From assembly GCA_024682375.1 (NCBI GenBank), contig JAIKZI010000039.1, positions 144,338 to 208,337 of the forward strand: a stretch of 64,000 nucleotides of DNA, given 5' to 3'. This DNA comes from Lachnospiraceae bacterium (GTDB taxonomy: Bacteria > Bacillota > Clostridia > Lachnospirales > Lachnospiraceae). Positions 8,287 to 17,539 of the stretch are shown here, in pieces; position 1 is the first letter of the stretch; the number at the start of each line of letters is the position of its first letter. The translations under genes and the position numbers were made by a program. Under the pieces are notes generated by a model. The model made no database searches and had not been told where the DNA came from. It saw only the letters and a list, made by a program, of their open reading frames with translations.

Positions 8287-9885
8287 CTATATAACTGATC
8301 TGGATATTTCTCCATCAATACATCTAAACTGGCATGACGACAATTGTGACTCAATATTTTTCTTATGACCATATAATATCAAAGTTGTGCCTGGATATAC
8401 ATCTCTATTTGCAACAATTCTACAATTTGCATCTGCAGCCAGCTTATTTTCTACTGATTCTTTTATCTTATTATTACTATCGAGATATCCTTGCGCTTCC
8501 TTTAGCGCATTTGTAATTCTAATCAGATATTCTGAGGTTTTTTTATCAGGTTTCAACCCTTTCTTTATAGATCTCGTATAATTAGCAATTATATTAGAAA
8601 ATCTATTAATTTCTTCTTCTAGTTTATTATTTGATTTTTCAATTCGCTTCAATAAATCTTTTGCCTGAGGTTTTGCCCCAATTTCTATAGTTGTTAAAGC
8701 GCCCATATCAGATCCAATCGTATCAGCTCTTACGCTTCCGCCAGATACAACTTTACAGCCAGCTATAAATCCTTTTTTCCCTTGAACAATAACATCTCCT
8801 TCAGCCGATACTTCTGAAGCTAAAAGGACACCGGATTCAACATATCCGCCGCAAATAATATGTCCATTTTCAATGAATTTTGCGATTACATTGCTTCCAG
8901 CTCTAATAAGTCCCTTACCCTGGCTATTGATTCCACGCTTTACTATGACCTGGCCCAAAGCCTCAATATTTGCATCCTCAACTACGCCTTCAACAATAAC
9001 ATCACCACCAGCTTTAACATTAAATCCAGTTCTTACATTTCCCTGTATTGTAACATTTCCGGAATAATTGATATCACCGGTTTTTGTATCTACGTCACCA
9101 GTCACAGTATACACATCACTAACAACCAAACGCCCCGTCACAAGAGCCACGTGGCCAGTCACTAAGGAATATACTTTTGTACCATCTTCTGATACTTTTG
9201 CATTCTTACCAATCTCTACTTGAGCCGGCTTTACCTTTTTAGGTTCAACATTCTTTCCATATAGATTGGTGCCATTTTCGCCTCTAACTTCTTTTACTAT
9301 TTCTAAAAGCAAATCGCCTTCGTTACAAATATTAATGACATTTAAGGAATGAAAATCCACGGAACCATCTTCATTTCTTTTAGGTTCAAGTGTCGGATCT
9401 GTATTGAAATAAAATTTTGCCGAACCATCCTTCCCCTCTATAGGAGCTTTTCCTTCAGCAAAAACAACATCTTGAAAATATACAGGAGATTTTACAAATT
9501 CATCAATGACATCCTCTTTAATTCCATATTTAACCATGTCAGAAGAAAGTGAAGCAATTATATCGTCCTTCGTAAGATCATTTCCGCCAAGAGAAGGTGG
9601 ATACACTCTCGATTTACAGTGCAATTCATCAGCTTCTATATACGTAACCATTGTTCCAGCGAAAAAATCGAAGCGACTTTTTCCCAAAGGCATCTCACTC
9701 TCTTCCTCTTTTCTAAGAAGCTGATCAAGTTTCTGAACGCTAAAAGAAGTAAAGCCCTGTTGTGTTAAATAGGACTCTACCTCTTTTATCTCACATTTAT
9801 CTCCACCATCTATCGGTGGATGATAAATCAAATATACATTTCCCGATTTAACCTCGAGTTGAACATAGGCATTCTTCTGTTCCAT
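8287..9885 (-). CDS. FapA family protein (DUF342)
   Basis: 532 residues. The C-terminal two-thirds carry the DUF342/FapA pattern of repeated turns of a beta-helix (GDINYSGNVTIQGNV, GGDVIVEGVVEDA, LIRAGSNVIAKFIE and others, about 270-400). A coiled-coil helix pair (about 405-470) and a small terminal domain follow. FapA-like proteins are polymerising or scaffold proteins whose exact role is not settled. They often sit near flagellar genes in Clostridia. Here it follows the sigma-28 gene by 21 bases. The family call is firm; the function is not. Confidence 0.75.
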   Translation of the reverse strand: MEQKNAYVQLEVKSGNVYLIYHPPIDGGDKCEIKEVESYLTQQGFTSFSVQKLDQLLRKEEESEMPLGKSRFDFFAGTMVTYIEADELHCKSRVYPPSLGGNDLTKDDIIASLSSDMVKYGIKEDVIDEFVKSPVYFQDVVFAEGKAPIEGKDGSAKFYFNTDPTLEPKRNEDGSVDFHSLNVINICNEGDLLLEIVKEVRGENGTNLYGKNVEPKKVKPAQVEIGKNAKVSEDGTKVYSLVTGHVALVTGRLVVSDVYTVTGDVDTKTGDINYSGNVTIQGNVRTGFNVKAGGDVIVEGVVEDANIEALGQVIVKRGINSQGKGLIRAGSNVIAKFIENGHIICGGYVESGVLLASEVSAEGDVIVQGKKGFIAGCKVVSGGSVRADTIGSDMGALTTIEIGAKPQAKDLLKRIEKSNNKLEEEINRFSNIIANYTRSIKKGLKPDKKTSEYLIRITNALKEAQGYLDSNNKIKESVENKLAADANCRIVANRDVYPGTTLILYGHKKNIESQLSSCQFRCIDGEISRSVI

Positions 9886-9906
9886 AAATCCCCCTTTATA
9901 GAAATC

Positions 9907-10677
9907 CTATGCATTATTTGTAAGTATTCCCAAGTAATCTCCCATAACGCCTCTCATCTTTCCAAGAGCCTTTGTATGAAGCTGTGATACTCGAGATTCA
10001 GAAACTGAAAGTATCTGACTGATTTCCTTAAGTGTCATCTCCTCATAATAGTAAAGAAGTATAACTTGCTGTTCTTTTTCTGTAAGAATATCAAGTGCAG
10101 CTTTCAATTTTTCTTTTAATTCTTCTTTTGCAATCTTCTCTTCTGGCTGAATAAAATGCGAATTTCTATCTGTTTCCATAGCAGGTTCAGAACCCTGCTC
10201 AACAAATTCATTAAGCGAAATAACATTTGTCATGTTTAAATCTGTCTGCCAATCATTCATTTCTTCTTCAGAAATTCCAAGTTCAATAGCAATTTCTGTA
10301 TCGGTGGCTGCATGACCGGTTCTAGCTTCAACTTCTTTTGAAGCAGCTTCTATCTTCTTCTGTTTTTGTCGAATAGTTCTAGGAATCCAATCCATTTTAC
10401 GGATCTGGTCTAGAATTGCACCCCTGATTCGTAAAGAAGCATATGTCTCAAATTTGACGCCTTGTGCTGTATCAAATCTATCAATAGCATCAATTAATCC
10501 AAACACACCATAACCACATAAATCATCAAATTCTACGTTCTTCCCTAAATATAGATTCATTCGACCTGCAACCACTTTTACAAGTGGAGCATATTCGATG
10601 ATGATCTGCTCTCTAAGCTCTGGTGTAGGCTTCTTTTTGTATGAATCCCATAACTTTTGCTTGTCCTGCTCGTTCAT
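9907..10677 (-). CDS. fliA: RNA polymerase sigma-28 factor for flagellar/motility genes (FliA/SigD)
   Basis: 256 residues, the usual length. Region 2 includes EYAPLVKVVAGRMNL and the FDDLCGYGVFGLIDAIDRFD segment (about 50-70) that contacts core and the -10. Region 4 near the C-terminus (LTEKEQQVILLYYYEEMTLK, then SVSESRVSQLHTKAL) recognises the -35. It directs late flagellar and chemotaxis genes and is normally held by the anti-sigma factor FlgM, which is not in this window. The ATG follows GGAGG. Its place at the end of the fla/che operon matches sigD in B. subtilis. A matching promoter lies at 31.8 kb. Confidence 0.95.
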   Translation of the reverse strand: MNEQDKQKLWDSYKKKPTPELREQIIIEYAPLVKVVAGRMNLYLGKNVEFDDLCGYGVFGLIDAIDRFDTAQGVKFETYASLRIRGAILDQIRKMDWIPRTIRQKQKKIEAASKEVEARTGHAATDTEIAIELGISEEEMNDWQTDLNMTNVISLNEFVEQGSEPAMETDRNSHFIQPEEKIAKEELKEKLKAALDILTEKEQQVILLYYYEEMTLKEISQILSVSESRVSQLHTKALGKMRGVMGDYLGILTNNA

Positions 10678-10701
10678 GTTATTCCTCCGAAAACAGCTCT
10701 A

Positions 10702-11040
10702 CTAAAACTCTTCTGTAGATTCCGTTTCAGACTCTTCGCCTTCCTCTTCAAGTGATGTTTCTATATCATCCAGATCCGAAACTCCACCTTCCATTTCAGG
10801 CGACTCCATCATTTCCTGTTCCTGTTGTTTTTGTGTTTCTTCCATGTCTATCTTAAAAGTTCTATCGATAACGACACGAACAATAACTCCAAGTACATAA
10901 AAAATCAAAGCTACTAAAGCAAAACGCTTTACAAACACTCCGAAATCAACACCTTGAATTATTGAAATGACACACGCAATACCACTCGCTAATAAACATA
11001 TTGCAATCGGTAAAGGCTTAGTATTAGTTTTGTTTTTCAT
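10702..11040 (-). CDS. Hypothetical membrane protein between cheD and the sigma-28 gene
   Basis: 112 residues. Two membrane helices (about 10-28 and 36-57) are followed by a cytoplasmic tail that becomes very acidic (many Glu, Ser and Asp from 72 to 112). It overlaps the cheD stop by 4 bases and lies 24 bases before the sigma-28 gene, so translation is coupled to cheD. I cannot assign a family. The place is comparable to the small uncharacterised genes next to sigD in other Bacillota, but no sequence match is claimed. Confidence 0.6.
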   Translation of the reverse strand: MKNKTNTKPLPIAICLLASGIACVISIIQGVDFGVFVKRFALVALIFYVLGVIVRVVIDRTFKIDMEETQKQQEQEMMESPEMEGGVSDLDDIETSLEEEGEESETESTEEF

Positions 11041-11525
11041 ATCTCTTTCACTGGCTTTCCTACAGCTTTTATCAAATATTTTCCAGTCTCACTATAAAGT
11101 TCTACTGTACGTCCATAGTTCAAACCACAATCTTCAGCGATGAGTCTAATACCTAATTCTTTTAATTTTTTCTTAGAAGCCGCAGCATTCTGCTCGCCAA
11201 TATTGATAGCGGAAGCCGCACTTCCAGAAAGTGCAAACATCTTTGCTCCGCCTGCTATTTTTGCAACAAGACGAGTTTTAGAAGCACCTGCTTTTACCAT
11301 CTGTTTAACAAGTTCTTCAATACCCGTATCCGCAAACTTGGCAATATTCGAATTATTTCGAATAGCCTTACTATCAGGCAGCATAATATGAGCCAACCCT
11401 GTGACCTTTGTAACCGGATCATATAGCGCAATTCCAACGCAGGAACCTAATCCGATTGTAGTCAAAGAGTCCGGTTCTTTACAGACTTTCAGATCCGCCA
11501 TACCGACTTTTATCATCTGACCCAT
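11037..11525 (-). CDS. cheD: Chemoreceptor glutamine deamidase CheD
   Basis: 162 residues, the normal length. It deamidates glutamines in chemoreceptors and binds CheC to boost its CheY-P phosphatase activity. The catalytic Cys29 lies in TIGLGSCVGIALYD and His46 in GLAHIMLP; both are intact. It follows cheC by 16 bases. Together with CheC and FliY it forms a Bacillus-like adaptation branch, which matters here because CheB has lost its phosphoacceptor. Confidence 0.93.
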   Translation of the reverse strand: MGQMIKVGMADLKVCKEPDSLTTIGLGSCVGIALYDPVTKVTGLAHIMLPDSKAIRNNSNIAKFADTGIEELVKQMVKAGASKTRLVAKIAGGAKMFALSGSAASAINIGEQNAAASKKKLKELGIRLIAEDCGLNYGRTVELYSETGKYLIKAVGKPVKEI

Positions 11526-11541
11526 AGATTTATCCTATCTT

Positions 11542-12153
11542 CTAAATCGAAATTCCCAAAGATGTAAGAATCTTTGCAAAAGATTCTTCATCCGGCATCA
11601 AAATAAAATAACCATCAATTGAGCCATCGCCACCAATTGCTGTTTTAATCATAAGAGCTCTGTCACTCATAAGTCCAAACTGTACAGCTGGAACGCTTAA
11701 AATAGCAGCAGCCATATCAATTGATACAGAAGGTACTGTTGGGCTAATAACTAAATTTGTAAGTGTAGAAATAGCCGATAAATATGAGCCGGCAATAATA
11801 TTTCCTACTTCACGAAGTGCTGATAAATCCATCTCATCGAATTCTTTTTCATCATCTGGATCTCTCATCATAAGAAGGTTTACCATCTTATGTGCAGACT
11901 TCATATCCATGATAAACATCATGCTTCCATCAATATCAGCTTCTACTCCAAGCATAATACCAACTACAATCTGTTCCTCAGAGCCAATTGCTTCACCTAA
12001 TTTTTCAACAGGCATAAGTTCTACCTTAGGTACACCCATATCCATCTTCAAATTAAGCATATTAGAAATTGCAGTTGTAGCATTTCCTGTACCGATATTG
12101 CCAATCTCTCTCAAGACATCTATATACATGTCATTAAGCTGATCTAGATTCAT
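11542..12153 (-). CDS. cheC: CheY-P phosphatase CheC
   Basis: 203 residues. Two pseudo-symmetric halves each carry the phosphatase signature with Glu and Asn three residues apart: LREIGNIGTGNA (Glu17, Asn20) and LREVGNIIAGSY (second half, near 110). Both active sites look intact. CheC removes phosphate from CheY-P and binds CheD. It lies between cheW and cheD in the operon. Confidence 0.92.
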   Translation of the reverse strand: MNLDQLNDMYIDVLREIGNIGTGNATTAISNMLNLKMDMGVPKVELMPVEKLGEAIGSEEQIVVGIMLGVEADIDGSMMFIMDMKSAHKMVNLLMMRDPDDEKEFDEMDLSALREVGNIIAGSYLSAISTLTNLVISPTVPSVSIDMAAAILSVPAVQFGLMSDRALMIKTAIGGDGSIDGYFILMPDEESFAKILTSLGISI

Positions 12154-12189
12154 AAAACTCCTATCTATCTAAATCAGATAAGGAGAAAA

Positions 12190-12669
12190 TTATTTCTCCT
12201 TATCCTTTGTAGATTCGCCAGCGACCTTATCAATATCAAAAATTGAAATTAGTCTATCGCCATCTTTTCCAATTCCATTTATGAAATTGCCCTTTGTCTC
12301 TTTCATATTAGATACATTCCTATCAATATCAGATTCGCCCAAAGATACAACTTCATTAACAGAATCTACAATAATGCCTAAGTAGCCTAATTCTTCAAGC
12401 TTTAAAATAATAATTCTTGTAGAATTAGTAAACTGATCGTCCTCAAGGCCCATCTTCATTCTAATGCTCATGACAGGAACAACCTCACCACGAAGGTTTA
12501 TAACTCCCTTATAATGAGCTGGAGCCTTTGGAACTCTGGTAATAGAAGAAAGACGAACGATATTATCAACAAAAGAAATATCGATGCCATAATGTTCTCC
12601 ACCAAGAGTTACAACAATATACTGCTGCTTAGCCTCTTCAATTACATCAAGTTCTTCTGATTTACTCAT
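12190..12669 (-). CDS. cheW: Chemotaxis coupling protein CheW
   Basis: 159 residues. It is a single CheW/SH3-like double-barrel domain that couples receptors to CheA. Visible family landmarks are QYIVVTLGGEHYGIDI near 16-31, ITRVPKAPAHYKGVINLRGE near 54-73 and LGIIVDSVNEVV near 97-108. It begins 17 bases after cheA stops, in the classic cheA-cheW pair. No unusual domain is present. Confidence 0.94.
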   Translation of the reverse strand: MSKSEELDVIEEAKQQYIVVTLGGEHYGIDISFVDNIVRLSSITRVPKAPAHYKGVINLRGEVVPVMSIRMKMGLEDDQFTNSTRIIILKLEELGYLGIIVDSVNEVVSLGESDIDRNVSNMKETKGNFINGIGKDGDRLISIFDIDKVAGESTKDKEK

Positions 12670-12686
12670 AAGTTTCTCCTCCAGCC

Positions 12687-14813
12687 TTAGAACAATGAAT
12701 TAACATCAAGAATCAACGCAACTTCACCATCACCAAGAATTGTAGCACCACTGATGTGCTTATTATCTTCGATAACCTTTCCTAGTGACTTGATTACGAT
12801 TTCCTGCTGTCCAATCAAATTATCTACAACGATACCTACGAAACTATCGCCCTTCTTAACAACAACAACAGTAATGCTTTCCTGCTGTTCTTCCTTCTCT
12901 TCGCAGTCGAGAATCTTATCCAAATGAACCAAAGGAATTACACTACCACGGAGGTAAATAACTTCTTTAGCCTGAACATATTTGATATCAGTAACTGGAA
13001 TATATTCAATATTCTGGATAGAAGCAAGTGCGATTGCATACTTCTCTTCTCTAACTTCAACCATAAGAGCCTGGATGATAGCAAGTGTAAGAGGAAGTCT
13101 TACTGTAAATGTAGAACCAGATCCAAGTGTAGATTCTACTTCTACATCACCACCGAGCTGCTCAACATTGGATTTAACAACATCAAGACCAACTCCTCGT
13201 CCAGAAATATCTGTAATCTTTTTAGCCATTGAGAATGATGGCATGAATAGGAAGTTGATAATTTCTTTATCTGTAAGCTTATCAGCTTCTTCCTCAGTAA
13301 CAATGCCTCTTTCAATAGCTTTACCTTTAATAGCTTCAGCATCGATACCGGCACCATCATCGCCTACCTTGATGATTACGTTATTGCCTTCCTGATAAGC
13401 GTTCAACCAGATTTTACCAGTTTCCGGCTTACCTTCTTTACGACGAACATCAGGATCTTCAATACCGTGATCAGCTGAATTTCTAAGCAAATGCTGCAAA
13501 GGATCACCGATCTGATCGACTACTGTTCTATCAAGCTCTGTTTCCTCACCAGTCATTACCAAATCCATAGGCTTATTTAGTCTTCTAGAAAGGTCTCTAA
13601 TCATACGAGGGAACTTATTAACTACACTTTCAATAGGAACCATTCGAACCTTCATAACTGATTCATGAAGATTTGTTGTGATTCTTTCTAGATATTCAAT
13701 CTGCTCAGAGAAATTAACTCCTCCGCCTGATTCCATTGAATTAGCTCTAGAAACAAGTGTATTCTTAGCAATAATAAGCTCGCTGACCTGATTCATAAGG
13801 TCATCTAACTTTTCAATATCTACACGGACTGTTCTAGCTGTAACAGGTTTGCCCTTTGCAGCTGGAGCCTTCTTATCATCTTTCTTTTCTGCCTTAGCAG
13901 GTGCTTTAGGCGCTGGAGCTGCTGGAGCAGCTGGTGCTGCAGGTGCATTTGCTTCTTCTGCCGGAGCCTGAGGTGCAGCAGAAGGCGCTGGCTGAGCCTC
14001 ACCTTCATGATACATTTCAGCTGTAACTGGTCCAATTTCACATGAATCAATTTCTGAAACAGCTTCAATTGCAGCCTTTAGTTCATCAGGATTAGCATCT
14101 GTCTGAACCAAAACGCTAAAATCAAATTCAAATTTCTCATCTTCAACATCACTTGAAGAAGGATCATATACTAAAATATCACCTGCGTCTTCGATTGCCT
14201 TATATACAAGGAAGGCTCTCGCTGCCTTAAGCAAGCAATCATGATTAACATGAACAGTAATACCAAGAACTGTATTACCACCTTCAAGTGTCTCAACAAC
14301 CTTGATTTTATCATTATCATCCATGTTTAGATGTGTATATAAAGGTGCATCTGATGACGCATCCGCTGGTGCATTCTGAGCAGAAGCTGCAGCTTCATTT
14401 GCTGCAGGAGCTGCTGTTTCCTTTCCCATTGCGCGATTCAGAAAATCATTCAATTTCTGAATCAAAACAGCGTTATCTTCATCACCTTCATTTGAAGTAT
14501 TCTTTACATTATCTACATAGGCTTCGATAGCATCTAGACAATTAAAAAGAATATCAATAAGTTCACTTGTTACCTTAACATTGTCATTACGAACTTCCTG
14601 GAACACATTTTCCATATCGTGTGTCAAATGCTGCATCTTTTTGAAGCCCATAGTACCAGCCATACCTTTTAAAGAGTGAGCTACACGGAAGATCTCATTT
14701 ACAGTGTCAGAATTATCAGGCTCCTGTTCGAGTGCCATGATATTGTCACTAAGAGTCTGAATGTGCTCGTTTGACTCATCGATAAAGACGTCTAAATACT
14801 GGCTAACATCCAT
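12687..14813 (-). CDS. cheA: Chemotaxis histidine kinase CheA
   Basis: 708 residues with all five domains. An HPt domain has the phosphorylated His46 in VAHSLKGMAG. A P2 docking domain covers about 160-265. An Ala/Pro/Lys-rich linker spans about 270-325. Then come the P3 dimerisation helices, an HATPase domain with LLRNSADHGIEDP (N box), DDGAGID and SGRGVGLDVV (G boxes), and a C-terminal CheW-like domain. It autophosphorylates and feeds CheY (and normally CheB). It follows cheB with a 1-base gap. Catalytic motifs are intact. Confidence 0.96.
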   Translation of the reverse strand: MDVSQYLDVFIDESNEHIQTLSDNIMALEQEPDNSDTVNEIFRVAHSLKGMAGTMGFKKMQHLTHDMENVFQEVRNDNVKVTSELIDILFNCLDAIEAYVDNVKNTSNEGDEDNAVLIQKLNDFLNRAMGKETAAPAANEAAASAQNAPADASSDAPLYTHLNMDDNDKIKVVETLEGGNTVLGITVHVNHDCLLKAARAFLVYKAIEDAGDILVYDPSSSDVEDEKFEFDFSVLVQTDANPDELKAAIEAVSEIDSCEIGPVTAEMYHEGEAQPAPSAAPQAPAEEANAPAAPAAPAAPAPKAPAKAEKKDDKKAPAAKGKPVTARTVRVDIEKLDDLMNQVSELIIAKNTLVSRANSMESGGGVNFSEQIEYLERITTNLHESVMKVRMVPIESVVNKFPRMIRDLSRRLNKPMDLVMTGEETELDRTVVDQIGDPLQHLLRNSADHGIEDPDVRRKEGKPETGKIWLNAYQEGNNVIIKVGDDGAGIDAEAIKGKAIERGIVTEEEADKLTDKEIINFLFMPSFSMAKKITDISGRGVGLDVVKSNVEQLGGDVEVESTLGSGSTFTVRLPLTLAIIQALMVEVREEKYAIALASIQNIEYIPVTDIKYVQAKEVIYLRGSVIPLVHLDKILDCEEKEEQQESITVVVVKKGDSFVGIVVDNLIGQQEIVIKSLGKVIEDNKHISGATILGDGEVALILDVNSLF

Positions 14814-14814
14814 C

Positions 14815-15918
14815 TTATTTTACCTCCAATTCCTTTCTGATCGCATCTGCGACCTTGTCAATTGGTGCCGAAACATCTGTTATTCCACTTTGATCAGCTG
14901 CTTTTGGCATTCCATAAACAACACAGGTTTCTTGAGATTGGGTAATAACTCTAACGTGCTTATGCTTCTTTAGAAATTGAATACCGTCCGTACCATCTCT
15001 GCCCATTCCTGTTAGTACCACGCACACAATATCATCGTAATGAGTTTTAGCTAAAGAATTGAACATCACATCAGCGCAAGGTCTCAAACTATTAACCGGT
15101 GGATCATCAAAAACTCTCGCATAGCCTTTTCCATTCCTCGTATAAACCTCAAGATGTCTTCCACCAGGAGCTAAATATACGATATCTGGTTTTAGCTCTT
15201 CGCCATCATCTGCTTCTTTTACCTTGAGCTTAGACTCTGAATCGATTCGCTCTGCCAGGGAAAAAGTAAACCCTTTTGGCATATGCTGTACGATTACAAC
15301 AGGCACTCCCAAAGGAGGAAGCATCTTTATCATCACATGTAAAGCCTGTGGCCCACCTGTCGAAGATGCGATAGCTATGATTCTTTTTGAATTTCCCGAA
15401 GTAACACTAGCTGATGTTGAATTCACTTTAGAAAACACACTTTCCGCCCTAGGACTAGGCTTTGGTACAATTTTCTCCTGCGATGATACCAGCGATTCAT
15501 TACCAAATAGTCCTGAAGAAGAACTGTTAATCAAAAATCTCGCGACTTCAGATAGATCAGCTTTAAACTTCTTGTGACCTGATCCAAAAATATGGAAAGG
15601 AACACTAACACACTTAACCTCTTTCATTCCGGAAAAAACAGATGCAGCATCTATATCTTCCTTTGCTTCGCCATGCAGCAAAATTGCCTTAAAACGAATC
15701 TTCTTAGAAGTAAGTGTGTTAATCACTTCTGATCCATTCTTGCGAGGTAAATACATGTTTACAATAATTATATCTGGTTTTTCAGATACAACTTTTGAAA
15801 CAGCTTCTTCTCCATCACAGCAAGTAATGATCTCATATGTATTTGTGCTTTCGCTGATTATATCACAGATAGCCTTTCTCACGAGTGCAGAATCATGCGC
15901 TATAAGTATTTTTGTCAT
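14815..15918 (-). CDS. cheB: CheB-type methylesterase/deamidase with a degenerate receiver domain
   Basis: 367 residues. The C-terminal methylesterase (about 178-367) keeps its triad: Ser186 in ASSTGG, His212 in VQHMP and Asp308 in GMGRDG. It removes methyl groups from receptor glutamates. The N-terminal receiver domain (1-about 125) has lost key residues. The phosphoacceptor Asp is Asn54 (VNMYLP, codon AAC). The first acidic pair is His8-Asp9, and the conserved Lys before Pro is Val. Phosphorylation control by CheA is therefore unlikely. The start overlaps the PilZ gene stop by 4 bases. Confidence 0.92.
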   Translation of the reverse strand: MTKILIAHDSALVRKAICDIISESTNTYEIITCCDGEEAVSKVVSEKPDIIIVNMYLPRKNGSEVINTLTSKKIRFKAILLHGEAKEDIDAASVFSGMKEVKCVSVPFHIFGSGHKKFKADLSEVARFLINSSSSGLFGNESLVSSQEKIVPKPSPRAESVFSKVNSTSASVTSGNSKRIIAIASSTGGPQALHVMIKMLPPLGVPVVIVQHMPKGFTFSLAERIDSESKLKVKEADDGEELKPDIVYLAPGGRHLEVYTRNGKGYARVFDDPPVNSLRPCADVMFNSLAKTHYDDIVCVVLTGMGRDGTDGIQFLKKHKHVRVITQSQETCVVYGMPKAADQSGITDVSAPIDKVADAIRKELEVK

Positions 15919-16658
15919 ACTTCCCGCTCTTTTCTCCGTCTTTTTCTTTCCAATTCGAAAATATATCTGACAATTACTTCCTGACTGAGCTTTTCAAATC
16001 GATAATCAAATCGTATTCTATGTGAATACTGATCAGTATCTTCGATATGGTCAGAACCGACGCATTTTCCGATTAGTTCAACATGTCTGATGCCACTATC
16101 TAAAGCTAAATCAAAATCAAACAAACAATATTCATCTTCTTTAATACTGTATGGTGCTGTAAACTTAATTCCACCACCACTTATATCTATTATAGTACCA
16201 TATTCTTCTGATTTTCTCTCACCCAGATCGATTTTATTTTGAATATTCTGTCTAAGTAAAGCCATATTTTCAAAATCTAAATCTTCTTCCTTTAATGGAA
16301 TAAATCGGGTTGGCACTAAACAATCAACTCTATAGAATTCTCTTCTTTGATATTTTGAAAGCTTACCTAACAACTGAACCTTTATAAGATAAAAATTCTG
16401 GCTCTTATATCGATCAATTACTACTCCATCAGCTCTAACCAAGCCTTTATCTGTTATAAATACAAATTTATATTTAATTCCTTGATGCAATGGAGCTAGA
16501 TGTCCTTTTTTCATAGGTGTTGTAATCTCAATTACATCATCTTCTACAACACTAAACAATGAACTTTTGTAAGTATTCACAATTTTATTTTCTTCTAAAC
16601 CAGCTGCAAAATGAGTTACTTCAATTTTGCATCCTGGTATGATTTCATCTAATTCCAT
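15915..16658 (-). CDS. PilZ-domain flagellar brake protein (YcgR-like)
   Basis: 247 residues. An N-terminal YcgR-like beta domain (about 1-100) is followed by a PilZ domain (about 105-230). The c-di-GMP-binding signatures are present: the RREFYR arginine motif near 106-111 and DISGGGIKF near 157-165. YcgR-type proteins slow or bias the motor when c-di-GMP rises. It lies between flhG and cheB, overlapping cheB by 4 bases, which supports a motility role. Homologues in this position are sometimes called YpfA/MotI in Bacillota. Confidence 0.82.
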   Translation of the reverse strand: MELDEIIPGCKIEVTHFAAGLEENKIVNTYKSSLFSVVEDDVIEITTPMKKGHLAPLHQGIKYKFVFITDKGLVRADGVVIDRYKSQNFYLIKVQLLGKLSKYQRREFYRVDCLVPTRFIPLKEEDLDFENMALLRQNIQNKIDLGERKSEEYGTIIDISGGGIKFTAPYSIKEDEYCLFDFDLALDSGIRHVELIGKCVGSDHIEDTDQYSHRIRFDYRFEKLSQEVIVRYIFELERKRRRKEREV

Positions 16659-16675
16659 TTTAATATCCTTTTCTA

Positions 16676-17536
16676 TTATTGATTATGAGTTAAAAATCGA
16701 AAGAACTTATGCAATCCTGAATCGTCCTTCTGTTTTTCTCCAAGAAGATATGAAGCTATATCATAAAAACATTTTGCAGATTTTGAAGTCGGGTTTTCTA
16801 TCGATACAATTTTTTGTTTTCTAACTGCTTTCTCTAAGCTCTGATCAAGACAAACCATTCCTGCATAAGAAATTCTCTCATCTAAGAATTTATTAGTAAC
16901 AGAATAAATCTTTTCAAATACCTGCCTAGCTTCTGCTTCGGACTGTACCTTATTTGCTATCATTCTAATTTGGACATTTTCGCTATCAAATTTTTCATTT
17001 CTAACCATAGCCTTTACTAAGGAATAAGAATCTGTTAAAGAACTAGGTTCCGGAGTTGTAACCAACAAAACATCCGGAGAGGCTAGAACGAATTTTAAGA
17101 CATTATCAGAAATCCCCGCTCCAGTATCTACAATTAAAATATCGCATAAATCGTTTAATGATTCCAAATCATCTACAACTAAATCGACTTGTGCTGCTGT
17201 CAAATTGTTAAGAGCGATAATTCCTGATCCACCAGAAATAAACCCTATATCCATAGGACCATTTGTAATTATGTCCCTAATATCCATTCCCTTATAAATC
17301 ATATCCGATAAGTCATTTTTTGGAACAGTTCCAAACATGACTTCAACATTTGCTAAGCCAAAATCGGCATCGAAAATGATTACTTTTTTCCCTAACTTAG
17401 TAAACCAAACCGCAAGATTGACCGCGAGGTTAGACTTGCCAACCCCACCTTTACCACTGGTAACAGTAAGTACTTTAGTTCGCGTAGTTTTTCTGCGAAG
17501 TTTTACTTCGTTTCTTAACTTTTCCGCCTGATCCAT
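16676..17536 (-). CDS. flhG: Flagellar number regulator, MinD/ParA-type ATPase FlhG (YlxH)
   Basis: 286 residues. It has a deviant Walker A box SGKGGVGKSN (about 27-36), a switch I/II Asp in IIFDADFGLANVEVMFG and LIVDTGAGIS, and an N-terminal basic stretch (RNEVKLRRKTTRTK) of the kind that activates FlhF. FlhG-ATP dimers control flagellar number and position with FlhF. It follows flhF by 3 bases. Confidence 0.92.
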   Translation of the reverse strand: MDQAEKLRNEVKLRRKTTRTKVLTVTSGKGGVGKSNLAVNLAVWFTKLGKKVIIFDADFGLANVEVMFGTVPKNDLSDMIYKGMDIRDIITNGPMDIGFISGGSGIIALNNLTAAQVDLVVDDLESLNDLCDILIVDTGAGISDNVLKFVLASPDVLLVTTPEPSSLTDSYSLVKAMVRNEKFDSENVQIRMIANKVQSEAEARQVFEKIYSVTNKFLDERISYAGMVCLDQSLEKAVRKQKIVSIENPTSKSAKCFYDIASYLLGEKQKDDSGLHKFFRFLTHNQ

Positions 17537-17539
17537 AAC

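Noticed and set aside
13820-14068. 82-codon Leu/Gln-rich frame on the - strand
   Set aside because: A frame-shifted reading of the Ala/Pro-rich CheA linker, not a separate gene.
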